Source: a bacterium (GTDB lineage: Bacteria > Planctomycetota > SZUA-567). Taken from it: a DNA stretch of 64,000 nt. The notes under the pieces are model-generated. The model searched no databases, was not told the origin of the DNA, and saw nothing but the letters and a program-made list of their open reading frames with translations. Shown here one piece after another: positions 47,521 through 55,655 of the stretch; the first letter of the stretch is position 1, and every line of letters begins with the position of its first letter. The stretch is taken from positions 124,001-188,000 of the forward strand of contig QKCJ01000060.1 of the NCBI GenBank assembly GCA_003245715.1, in the 5' to 3' direction. A program made the translations under genes and the position numbers.

Positions 47521-48894
47521 ATGAATAAACCAAAGAAGAGGAAATTACGTTATCTCCTGCTGGCGGTTATTGCGGTAATTGTGCTTGTCGCGCCGATTCC
47601 GGTTGATAATACCCGTTGGGATCAAACAAGTTATGGGATTGATACTGTCAGGTCGATAAAAGACCTGATCCCGTACCGTGCCAGGGGAAATCTGCAGATT
47701 TCTTATGCTGAAGAGGATATTTCAACTGAGGTTGGCCAGCCGCTGATGGGGTATACTGACCGAAAGTCCCTGAAAAGTGAGGGGATTTCAACGCCGTGTT
47801 ATGTCCGGGCGCTGACGGTTAAAGCTGCAACTGTTGATGTAACAATAGTTTCTGTTGACATGATGATTCTTTTTGACCAACTCACAGATGAAATAGTAAA
47901 ACGCAGCGGCCTTAAGCGAGAGCAGTTATATTTTAACGCGACACATACCCATTCAGGCCCCGGTGGCTGGGCTGAGGGGAATATACTGGAGTTTTTCTAC
48001 GGTAAGTACAAAAAAGAATATTTCGAGCGTATCGTCAGTCAGGCGGTAAAAGCCATTATTATTTCCCGGCAGAATATGCGCCCGGCCGAGGTCGGCTTTA
48101 TCACTGCGGATGCGCCGGAGTGGGTTGAGAACCGTATTTATAATGACCGTCCGGCGTGGCCTCCGGTGAGTGCGCTGGTCTTCCGTACTCCGGGCAGTGA
48201 CAAAATTCTGGCGGCGCTGACTTCATACTCTGCGCATGGCACGGTTGTGCGGCGTGAGACGATGAAGTGTTCGGCTGATTATGCGGGAGAATTATGCGAC
48301 GCGTTCAGTGCAGGGAGCGGTGCGAAATTTGTGATGTACCTTTCGGGGGCGATGGGGGACGCGCGGCCCAGAGCTGGTGGTGAGGACGGCGCAAAGAAGA
48401 TGGGCGAGGCGCTCTCGTCTAAGCTTGAATCAGTGCTAAAGGGCGGTAAGGTCGAGTTTCGCGAGAATATTGAGCTATGCAGCGAGTTTTTAAAGGTTAA
48501 GGTTCCACGCTCACGTTTTGCCCTCGGTTCAGACTGGCAGTTATTCCCGCTGTTTATGCGTAATTTCCAGCCGACTGAGACGTATCTTTCTGTATTGCGG
48601 ATTGGTGATAACGTTCTGGCTGGTTGGCCGGCGGATGCTGCCGGTGAGCTTGCCCGGCCGTTATTCGAGTGGGGGCGTGAATTTGAGCTTGCTGGTAAGG
48701 CGCATCCGGTTAATATCCTGCTGACGAGTTTTAACGGAAGCTGGCGGGGCTATTTCACAACTTCGGATACCTTTATGAGCCGCGATAATTATGCAACGCG
48801 CATGATGGGCTTTATGGGGCCGTGGGCTGGGGAGTATTTTTCTTCTTTGACCAGAGATCTGATTTCATTATCCTATAGTACCGCTTCAAAATAA
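47521..48894 (+). CDS. Neutral-ceramidase-like protein
   Basis: This 457-residue protein has an N-terminal membrane anchor or signal (YLLLAVIAVIVLVAPIPVD). The rest matches the N-terminal domain of neutral/alkaline ceramidases: ALTVKAATVDVTIVSVDMM and the zinc-site signature NATHTHSGPGG, then SAHGTVVRR and YLSGAMGDARPR. It lacks the full ceramidase C-terminal domain. The likely activity is amide hydrolysis on an envelope or extracellular lipid; ceramide itself is uncertain. The start is ATG 47521; a TTG at 47512 is an alternative. Confidence 0.85.
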   Translation: MNKPKKRKLRYLLLAVIAVIVLVAPIPVDNTRWDQTSYGIDTVRSIKDLIPYRARGNLQISYAEEDISTEVGQPLMGYTDRKSLKSEGISTPCYVRALTVKAATVDVTIVSVDMMILFDQLTDEIVKRSGLKREQLYFNATHTHSGPGGWAEGNILEFFYGKYKKEYFERIVSQAVKAIIISRQNMRPAEVGFITADAPEWVENRIYNDRPAWPPVSALVFRTPGSDKILAALTSYSAHGTVVRRETMKCSADYAGELCDAFSAGSGAKFVMYLSGAMGDARPRAGGEDGAKKMGEALSSKLESVLKGGKVEFRENIELCSEFLKVKVPRSRFALGSDWQLFPLFMRNFQPTETYLSVLRIGDNVLAGWPADAAGELARPLFEWGREFELAGKAHPVNILLTSFNGSWRGYFTTSDTFMSRDNYATRMMGFMGPWAGEYFSSLTRDLISLSYSTASK

Positions 48895-48937
48895 ATAAAT
48901 CTTTTAGCGCCCGTTTGGGACAGGCTGGGAAATTATC

Positions 48938-50257
48938 ATGAAAAAATTTATCGCAGGTTTTCTTCTGGCGCTCTGCACTCTGCTGCCGCTCTTGCGGGCT
49001 GAGGATATGGCCTTCACCAAAGAAGAGCAGGCCGTGCTTGACCGGGTGCAGGTATTCAGCGAAGCTTTCGAGATAATCGCCGCACGGGTTCGTCCGGCGG
49101 TAGTCAATATCCGCGCCGAGCGGCCGGGGGCGCCGGTCAGTCAGGGTTCGGGGGTGATTGTTGACAAACGCGGTTTTATTATTACTAACAGCCACGTGGT
49201 CAATTCCGCAAGCACGATTGTTACCCAGCTTACTGACGGACGCGAATTTCCGGCGGAGCTTGTTGGTGAAAGCCCGGAATCCGATATCGCGGTTATCCGC
49301 ATTCAGGCGCCTGATCTGACGGTCGCGAATATGGGGGACTCTGACCAGTGCAAGGTTGGCGGCTGGGTTCTGGCTATCGGTAATCCCTTTGGCCTTGAGT
49401 CAAGCGTGACCAGCGGCATCATCTCCGCCAAAGGCCGCAGCAATGTTGTCCGGCTGGAGATCGCCGATTTTCTCCAGACTGACGCGCCGATCAATCCCGG
49501 TAACTCCGGCGGCCCTCTGGTTAATCTTAAAGGCGAGGTCATCGGTATCACCACTGCAACCAATCGTTACAGTGAAGGGCTTAGTTTCGCTATTCCGATC
49601 AATCTCGCGCGCATTGTCATGAACGGTATAATCTCACACAAGCGCACCACCAGCAGTTATCTTGGTGTGGTCTTCCGTCCTGTCACTTCCGACATTGCTT
49701 CGGCTTTCAACTTGCCGGCAAGGGGGGCGCTGGTGACCAAAGTCATCGCCAATACCCCCGCCGCCAAGGCCGGGTTGCATGTCGGGGACATTATTGTCCG
49801 CTACGGCAACCGTGATGTGCGTGATGATAACCAGTTACGTACGTTTGTGGCGACAAGCAGCCCGGGCCACGATATCGCGCTTGAATTTTACCGCAAGGGT
49901 GAGAAGATGCAGGTTGATATTCAGGTTGCGGCTCTGCCTGAAGAGGTGGTTGTCGGCCGGCGCAGCCGAAAGCTGCTTGAAGATATCGGACTTCTGCAGA
50001 CAGTCAGCCTCACCGACAAGCTCCGCGCGCAACTTGGTTATGGCAAGGACGCTACCGGAGTGTTGGTCGTTGCCGTCAAGAAGAATAGTCCCGCGCATAC
50101 TTTTCTTGCTCCGGGATCGCTTATTCTGACTGTTGACGGTAAACCCGTTGAGACACCCGAGCAGATGCACCAGGTTATCGGTTCGGCGACCGGCTGTATC
50201 ACAATGACCTGGCGCTTTGGCCAGTTTTACGGAAGCCGCCGGATAGTCTGCAAGTAA
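48938..50257 (+). CDS. Periplasmic HtrA/Deg serine protease
   Basis: This 439-residue protease has a signal peptide (to about residue 21), a trypsin-like domain with triad His86 (TNSHVV), Asp116 (ESDIAVI) and Ser190 (PGNSGGP), then two PDZ domains (GALVTKVIANTPAAKAGLHVGD; GVLVVAVKKNSPAHTFLAPGS). It handles misfolded envelope proteins. It ends at a strong terminator. Confidence 0.95.
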   Translation: MKKFIAGFLLALCTLLPLLRAEDMAFTKEEQAVLDRVQVFSEAFEIIAARVRPAVVNIRAERPGAPVSQGSGVIVDKRGFIITNSHVVNSASTIVTQLTDGREFPAELVGESPESDIAVIRIQAPDLTVANMGDSDQCKVGGWVLAIGNPFGLESSVTSGIISAKGRSNVVRLEIADFLQTDAPINPGNSGGPLVNLKGEVIGITTATNRYSEGLSFAIPINLARIVMNGIISHKRTTSSYLGVVFRPVTSDIASAFNLPARGALVTKVIANTPAAKAGLHVGDIIVRYGNRDVRDDNQLRTFVATSSPGHDIALEFYRKGEKMQVDIQVAALPEEVVVGRRSRKLLEDIGLLQTVSLTDKLRAQLGYGKDATGVLVVAVKKNSPAHTFLAPGSLILTVDGKPVETPEQMHQVIGSATGCITMTWRFGQFYGSRRIVCK

Positions 50258-50264
50258 TAAAAAA

Positions 50265-50301
50265 CGCAGCCCGTAATTTCTGTGGGCTGCGGCTTTTTTT
50301 T
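50265..50301 (+). terminator. Intrinsic terminator after htrA-type gene
   Basis: CGCAGCCC pairs with GGGCTGCG (50265-50272 and 50284-50291), followed by GC and an eight-T run. Confidence 0.93.
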
Positions 50302-50321
50302 ATAAGAGTTCACAATACTGG

Positions 50322-51233
50322 TTACGTCGGTGTTTCTTCTTCTGCATCCTGCCTGCGTTTTAATTCCGTAGCCATCGCCAGATAAATTTCCGGGGCGACA
50401 TTCTGCCCGCGTGCGTCAGGATCAGCCCCGCAGCTCTCAAGAAAATCGACAACTTCTTCTTTGGGTAACAAGCCTTTGAGGGCGTTGCGCAGATTTTTGC
50501 GGCGGGAGTTTGAGACACTGATACAGACCTGCCGGAGTTCCTTCCACGGAATAATCAGCCGTTCTTCAACGGAATTAAACTCAATGCGTACAACTGCTGA
50601 AGCTACTTTCGGCCTCGGCCAGAAGACCTGCGGCGGAACCTTGCGTTCGATCTTGACCTTGCCGCCCAGCGCGGCCTTGATTGAGAGCGCGCCGTAATGG
50701 TTTGAGCCTGGAGTCGCGGCCAGGCGCTGCCCGACCTCAAGCTGAAGCATGTAGACGCCGGTTGTCCATGGCAGCGGGCTTTCAAAGAGGTTGGCCGCAA
50801 ATGGTGTGCCTGCCGAGTAGGGCAGGTTTGAGATACATTTAAGCTCGCCGGGGCGTGCCTGCAGCATTTCAGTGACCCGGTTAATAACCTCGGGGTTGAT
50901 GTCATTCTTGCCAGAGAGAATATCCGCTTCAATCAGAAAGAAGTTCGGGAAGTCCTCCATCTCCGAGCTGACGACTTTAGCCATGCCATGGTCAAGCTCG
51001 CAGGCAATAACGGTCGCGCCGGTTTCAGCCAGTTCACGCGTCAGAAAGCCGGTCCCCGGACCGACCTCAAGAATGATGTCGCCGGCTTTGGCGTCACCGG
51101 TTCTGGCGATAAAGCTGACCTGATTTTTATCAAGCAGGAAATTCTGCCCGAAGGTTGTGCGCGGGCGCAGGCCGTGTTTTTCAAATAGCGCCATCAGTTT
51201 TTCTTTGCGGCGCTGGTGTCGGTAGTTTGACAT
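50322..51233 (-). CDS. rsmA: 16S rRNA dimethyladenosine transferase
   Basis: This 303-residue SAM-dependent enzyme dimethylates two adjacent adenines near the 3' end of 16S rRNA. Key features are FGQNFLLDKNQ, the SAM loop ILEVGPGTGFLTREL, and the catalytic NLPY (CISNLPYSAGTPFAA). The length and C-terminal domain are normal. Confidence 0.96.
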   Translation of the reverse strand: MSNYRHQRRKEKLMALFEKHGLRPRTTFGQNFLLDKNQVSFIARTGDAKAGDIILEVGPGTGFLTRELAETGATVIACELDHGMAKVVSSEMEDFPNFFLIEADILSGKNDINPEVINRVTEMLQARPGELKCISNLPYSAGTPFAANLFESPLPWTTGVYMLQLEVGQRLAATPGSNHYGALSIKAALGGKVKIERKVPPQVFWPRPKVASAVVRIEFNSVEERLIIPWKELRQVCISVSNSRRKNLRNALKGLLPKEEVVDFLESCGADPDARGQNVAPEIYLAMATELKRRQDAEEETPT

Positions 51234-51316
51234 AGGAGGTTACTGGTTCTCTTTTCTTGAATTACTCTAAGCCCGCTGGTTCTGGTTTAGTGCGGGTAAA
51301 ACTAAAAATATTTGCA

Positions 51317-51826
51317 TCACTTGCGGTTAATAAGATAGTCACAAGCGATGATCGCTTCAAGGTCTCCGCTTGATTTTTTTATTGGCATTGAGCAGGTTAT
51401 GAGTGTAAGTTCTTGCCCGGAAGTACTTTCCACTTTGTAAGGTTTATTCCATTCGAGGTTTCCGCTCTTGAGTGGCTGTGAATACCAGCTTAGCGTACCG
51501 CTGAGAATGGCGACATTTTCTTCAGTGCGGGTTACGTAGGTCTTGCCGTCGCGGAAGATGTAATAGACATTGACCTTCATTTCGCTGTCCGGGGGGCTGG
51601 CCCATGCGGCACCGAAGATATCCTCATTTTTGTGCAGGCACTCCTCAAGCAGGTCGAAGATCTCGCTGCGTTTATAGCTTTTGTCCTGCTCAAAGGATGT
51701 CGACAACTCGCGCAGAGTCTTCTCGACCTTCTGACGCCGGGTTGATACTGCCGGTGAATTCTCCTGAATATTACAGGCTGTGAGAATAGTGCATACCAGC
51801 AGTGCTGCAATCAATACATATCTCAT
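51317..51826 (-). CDS. Lipoprotein with single Cache-like domain
   Basis: This 169-residue protein has a signal peptide with lipobox LTAC. The C-terminal half reads LSWYSQPLKSGNLEWNKPY, then TGQELTLITCSMPI-type sequence and a final LEAIIACDYLI. This is the order (WY...PY...S.PI...GVI..D) of Cache sensor domains, usually found in chemoreceptors and kinases between two membrane helices. Here it stands alone on a lipid anchor, so it may be a soluble ligand-binding or co-receptor subunit. A conserved leader element (copy B) precedes it. Confidence 0.65.
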   Translation of the reverse strand: MRYVLIAALLVCTILTACNIQENSPAVSTRRQKVEKTLRELSTSFEQDKSYKRSEIFDLLEECLHKNEDIFGAAWASPPDSEMKVNVYYIFRDGKTYVTRTEENVAILSGTLSWYSQPLKSGNLEWNKPYKVESTSGQELTLITCSMPIKKSSGDLEAIIACDYLINRK

Positions 51827-51832
51827 GTGGTT

Positions 51833-51900
51833 CTCCTTTTATATTCCCGCGGAGCGACTTAAACAGCTAGTCGACTGCCCCTTCCCGCATGGATTAATTT
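51833..51900 (-). promoter_or_regulatory. Conserved leader element, copy B
   Basis: The transcript-sense order is ATTAATCC, TCCATGCGG, a variable loop containing AGTCGACT, TTTAAGTCGCTCCGC, then GGAATATAAAAGGAG, which is the ribosome site of the Cache lipoprotein. GCGG pairs with CCGC. This is the most diverged of the four copies. Confidence 0.6.
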
Positions 51901-51961
51901 TTTTGTATAACCAAAACTTTTTGTCCGCCCTGATTGTCATTATTATACGGCAAACGGGGGG

Positions 51962-52468
51962 CTACATACCTGAAGATTTTTTCATATATATCTGGGTTAT
52001 GTAGCACTCATTATTTTTGAAGTAAACCCCGGTTCCGGCGTAATCGTAATCAGCGTTGTACAGGTTTTCGCTATGCCCCTGCGAGAGCTGCCAGCCGCGG
52101 GTAGCTTCTTTGGCCGGTTCCGGCGCGTTTATGGTTTTTGCCAGATTCTCACCTGCCATGGTCCAGCTGGTAATCCCGGCCGCTTCCAGCCTGTTCTCAA
52201 GCCTTTTGCCATTAACGTCGCTATGGTCAAAATGATTGGTGCGGGCCATCTGTTTTGAGTAACTGAGGGCTAGGGCTGACAATTCCGGGTCATTCTTCAG
52301 CGGCTGGAGCTTGCGGTTGGCTCTGAGCCTGTTGACCTCTTCAAGGATCGCTTCGGGCATATTGGCTGTGCTTGCGGGTTTTACCTGCTCTGTCTTAAAA
52401 TCAGCACTGCTGCAGCCTGAGAGCCAGAGACCGCCTGCGAGTATCGAAGACAAGAGCACAGATTTCAT
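51962..52468 (-). CDS. CAP-domain (SCP/PR1) lipoprotein
   Basis: This 168-residue protein has a signal peptide with lipobox LSGC and a CAP domain: ILEEVNRLRANRKLQPL, then HFDHSDVNGKRLENRL, AGENLAK and a final GHSENLYNADYDYAGTGVY. His, Glu and His of the CAP cavity are present. CAP proteins of bacteria are secreted or envelope proteins of mostly unknown activity. Confidence 0.92.
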   Translation of the reverse strand: MKSVLLSSILAGGLWLSGCSSADFKTEQVKPASTANMPEAILEEVNRLRANRKLQPLKNDPELSALALSYSKQMARTNHFDHSDVNGKRLENRLEAAGITSWTMAGENLAKTINAPEPAKEATRGWQLSQGHSENLYNADYDYAGTGVYFKNNECYITQIYMKKSSGM

Positions 52469-52723
52469 GCGTTAATATCCTTATTCCATATATCCCATAA
52501 TTTTATATCGTCAATTATACTCAGTAAGCGTCAATTATTAATCCAAATTATGAGTTTTTTTCTGCCCGGCTGCAAGTTTGTCGCTGAGTTTTTTTCCCGG
52601 TGATAAAAAAGGCTTGACCCAAAGTGCAAGATATAGGATATTTATTAATGCTTTTTCCTGTTGAATCAGGTCTGAGGTGGTAGGTCGAATGTCCAGGCCG
52701 GTTTGAAACTGAAATGGAGTATT

Positions 52724-53605
52724 ATGTCTGAGGGAAGTCTTGATCTTGAATTGCTGGCTGATGAAAACCTTGCGGAGATGTGCCGCAGGGGGATTGAAAT
52801 TGCTGAGCGCGAGCTGATCAGCAGGCATATGCAGGCTATCTACTGGCTGCCCCAGCGGGTCTTCGGCGCGCCGGAGGAGGAGTTGTCGGGATTTCTGCTC
52901 TACGCGGTGGAGAAGATCCGTGAACGTGATATCCTCGGGAAGTTTGAACCGGGCAAGGGCGCGAAATTCAGTACCTGGCTTGGGGTGGTGATCCGCAATT
53001 TATATCTTGATTATATCCGCTCGCAGCCTGAGGAAATGGCGACCTCCGAGTTGTATGAAGACAGCGCGGTCGTCGAGCCTGAACAGAGGCGTGAACGCTC
53101 AAGCCTTATCAGCCAGATGCAGAAACGCTGCCGGGTACTCTTCAAGCTTCTTCTCTGTGATACGTATTTCCTTGAGCCTGAGGAGATTGAATGGATTGCC
53201 GAGGAGAGCGACAGGAAGCTGCTTGATGTAATCCGCAATATCGCCGCGCTTGAGGAACAGCTGCGGGAGCGTGAGGCCAAACTGCAGCAGCGTTACGATA
53301 AACTCGCCCGCGCCCATTACTGGCTTAACTATTACCAGAAACAACTGGCGAAACTGACTAAATCCATAGACAAACCCAATACCGAGTTCATGCCGGAGGT
53401 CGAGCGTGTCAGGGACAAACTTGAGCGCCGTAAGAAAGAGTATGACAATCTCGCTGAGGAACTGGCCGGTGGTGGCGGGATTGTCACCGCGCCTTACAAG
53501 GATCTGGCGGAGCTGATGAATATCCGCGAGGGAACGCTTGCCAGCAATATCAGCCGTTGCCGGGCTGGCGCGGCGCAACTTCTGCGTAAGCTGCGGGCAA
53601 GCTGA
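52724..53605 (+). CDS. Sigma-70-family sigma factor with long coiled-coil insert
   Basis: This 293-residue protein has a region-2-like N-terminus (about 25-103), in which GAKFSTWLGVVIRNLYLDYIRSQ is the classic -10 recognition helix. It ends with a region-4-like HTH (about 258-292, LAELMNIREGTLASNISRCRAG). Between them lie about 150 residues, of which 170-248 are a charged coiled coil (AALEEQLREREAKLQQRYDKL onward). Simple ECF factors have a short linker here. GGAG is 5 bases before ATG 52724. No anti-sigma gene is adjacent. Confidence 0.8.
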   Translation: MSEGSLDLELLADENLAEMCRRGIEIAERELISRHMQAIYWLPQRVFGAPEEELSGFLLYAVEKIRERDILGKFEPGKGAKFSTWLGVVIRNLYLDYIRSQPEEMATSELYEDSAVVEPEQRRERSSLISQMQKRCRVLFKLLLCDTYFLEPEEIEWIAEESDRKLLDVIRNIAALEEQLREREAKLQQRYDKLARAHYWLNYYQKQLAKLTKSIDKPNTEFMPEVERVRDKLERRKKEYDNLAEELAGGGGIVTAPYKDLAELMNIREGTLASNISRCRAGAAQLLRKLRAS

Positions 53606-53650
53606 ATTCTCGCATTTTCCTGTTTGTCGAGGATTTTTTCGTGCGAATGT

Positions 53651-54775
53651 TTATGCCTTGAAAAGCATATAGTACCCGCCCAGAATAACCAGTACCGCGC
53701 AGATTTTTTTGATTACAACCGTTGCTTTTGATTTCTCATTCCAGTTGAGGTAATGCTGCACGCTTTCAGTGAAGGTTCCGGCAAGGATTATCACGCTGCA
53801 ATGCCCGACGGCGTAAATCAGCAGGATGAGAATACTGAAAATCATATTCTCCGCGCCACTCTTGAAGGCTACCGCCAGTACCGGCGCAAGGTAGGCGAAG
53901 GTGCAGGGGCCAAGCGCCAGCCCGAAGACCAATCCGAGGATAAACGCAGCCAGCGCCCCGCGTTTTTGCATCCTGATCTGACCGGGGCCATTGAACGGAT
54001 TTTTTACGATATCAAGCAGGTAGAGGCCGATGAGGATAAATATGCCCGCTACCATATAACCGCTCCAGCTACCAACGTTGCCAAGCTGCGAACCGGCAAT
54101 GGCGGTTGCCACTCCGATCAGCGCGATTGTTATCAGGATACCGCCGGAAAAAAGTGTGGAGATAAACGCGGCGCGTCTGGTTGTTATCTCGCCCTGCTGG
54201 TCGATAAAGGCGATAATCAGCGGAATGCTGGCGAGGTGGCAGGGGCTGAGGATGATGCTTAAAATCCCCCAGATAAACGCCGCTAGAAGTGGCAGCGCCC
54301 AGCCTGAACTCATGGCTTTAGTGAGGTAATCAAAGAGTCCGCCTTCTGTCTCTGTTGTTTCGCCCATGTCTTCAAGGTTAATCCCGTGTTCTTTGAGCAT
54401 TGCCCTGATTTCCTCAAGCGGGTAATACCCTTCATGCCGGAAAAATTCCTTGCCGTCTGTGCCGAGGAAAATCTGTGTCGGTATCAGCTTGATCTTGAAG
54501 TCAACGGGTGACTGCGAATCGAACTCGGTATCAATAAAGTAGACCTCAAGCTGCGCGCTGTGCTTCTCACGCAGGGTATGGATGACCTTCTCCATCTCCT
54601 GGCACGGCACGCAGGTTGTCGAACCAATATCAACCATTTTAGGCTTGGCGGATGGGGCGGTGAGTTCTTTGTAGCCCATCTTCTGCGGCTGACGGTTTGC
54701 GGAAACGGGTTGGTACTTGTGCCAGATGATAGCGCCTGCCAGCAGCAGCACAGCGGCTGTGATTATTATCTTCAT
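53651..54775 (-). CDS. Thioredoxin-CcdA fusion (DsbD-like)
   Basis: This 374-residue protein has an N-terminal membrane anchor, a thioredoxin-like domain with STTCVPC (Cys55, Cys58), then a six-helix CcdA/DsbD-type domain. The paired membrane Cys are in LSPCHLASIPL and LGPCTFAYLAPV. It should move reducing equivalents across the membrane to the periplasmic thiol proteins encoded next to it. It is the last gene of the ArsR-controlled operon. Confidence 0.93.
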   Translation of the reverse strand: MKIIITAAVLLLAGAIIWHKYQPVSANRQPQKMGYKELTAPSAKPKMVDIGSTTCVPCQEMEKVIHTLREKHSAQLEVYFIDTEFDSQSPVDFKIKLIPTQIFLGTDGKEFFRHEGYYPLEEIRAMLKEHGINLEDMGETTETEGGLFDYLTKAMSSGWALPLLAAFIWGILSIILSPCHLASIPLIIAFIDQQGEITTRRAAFISTLFSGGILITIALIGVATAIAGSQLGNVGSWSGYMVAGIFILIGLYLLDIVKNPFNGPGQIRMQKRGALAAFILGLVFGLALGPCTFAYLAPVLAVAFKSGAENMIFSILILLIYAVGHCSVIILAGTFTESVQHYLNWNEKSKATVVIKKICAVLVILGGYYMLFKA

Positions 54776-54797
54776 TTATTCAGACCTGTCGTGGGGC

Positions 54798-55265
54798 TTA
54801 TTTGCCATTCATAAAATCAAGGAGGCTGCTCTGGATGTAATTTACAAACGCCTCTGCGTCCTTCTTTTTGAGATAGGTCCAGGCCTGGTCAAGCACGCGG
54901 TAACGCACCACCTTGCCATCTTTTAGTTCGACCATGACCGGGAATTTGGCTCTGGTTTGAAAGTCATGCAGCAGGTGCTGGTTTTCTGGCGTGTCAACAT
55001 TGACAGCCATGAATTTCAGATTGCCGTTTTTAACATTGAGTGCGAATTTCTCGCCGCTGGCATTATAGGCCGTTGCCGTATCAAGCTCGACCTTGCCACC
55101 CTTGATGGATTTTTCCGTAACCTCTTCAATCTTGTTGCAGGAATAGCAGCGGAAGTTTTTGTAGAGGTAATATACAATATAACTTGAGCCGCTCTCCTGC
55201 GCTGCGGGGACGGTGCTGCCAAGTGTTGCCAGAATTACAAATGCTGCCAGGATTATTTTTTTCAT
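54798..55265 (-). CDS. ArsF-like secreted thioredoxin-fold protein
   Basis: This 155-residue protein has a signal peptide (about 1-22), then VYYLYKNFRCYSCNKIEE, whose CYSC (Cys40, Cys43) and surroundings match the ArsF family. These proteins are found with permeases and CcdA in arsenic-type operons. It is probably a periplasmic thiol carrier reduced by the CcdA fusion 22 bases downstream. Confidence 0.85.
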   Translation of the reverse strand: MKKIILAAFVILATLGSTVPAAQESGSSYIVYYLYKNFRCYSCNKIEEVTEKSIKGGKVELDTATAYNASGEKFALNVKNGNLKFMAVNVDTPENQHLLHDFQTRAKFPVMVELKDGKVVRYRVLDQAWTYLKKKDAEAFVNYIQSSLLDFMNGK

Positions 55266-55293
55266 GATTATTCCTTCTCCGGAATTTGGGTTA

Positions 55294-55527
55294 TTAACGT
55301 TTTATAATTGCGCAGATTTCCTTGACGCTGGGTACCCTGCCTGTGACCTTGACCACGTCGTCAATTGCCAGCGCCGGGGTCATCATAACGCCGAACTTCA
55401 TGATCTCATTGATTTCCTTGATGGCTACAATCTCTGCCTCAACACCGCTTTCCCTGAGCGCTTCTTCTGCATGTTCCTTCAGGGTGTGGCACTTGGGGCA
55501 GCCTGTTCCCAAAATCTGAATCTTCAT
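55294..55527 (-). CDS. Small thioredoxin-like redox protein
   Basis: This 77-residue cytoplasmic thioredoxin-fold protein has GTGCPKC (Cys10, Cys13) and VMMTPALAIDD, the cis-Pro region. It belongs to the redox-active-disulfide group commonly encoded beside DUF318/ArsP permeases. Its leader carries conserved element copy C, placed inside the operon between the permease and this gene. Confidence 0.9.
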   Translation of the reverse strand: MKIQILGTGCPKCHTLKEHAEEALRESGVEAEIVAIKEINEIMKFGVMMTPALAIDDVVKVTGRVPSVKEICAIIKR

Positions 55528-55533
55528 TTAATT

Positions 55534-55610
55534 CTCCTGTTTTTAATTCCTGCGGTGCAACTCAAAAATATTTCCGGCTGCATTGCCGCGTGGACTGAGA
55601 TGAATGATTA
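55534..55610 (-). promoter_or_regulatory. Conserved leader element, copy C
   Basis: The transcript-sense order is TCATTCATCT, AGTCCACGCGGCAATGC, a loop, TTTGAGTTGCACCGC, GGAATTAAAAACAGGAG. It is closest to copy D: 5' and 3' blocks are nearly identical while the loop differs. GCGG pairs with CCGC and TGCA with TGCA. Confidence 0.75.
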
Positions 55611-55655
55611 TATCATACCCATTTTTGTAATAATGGTTATTATATTATTAAGCCC

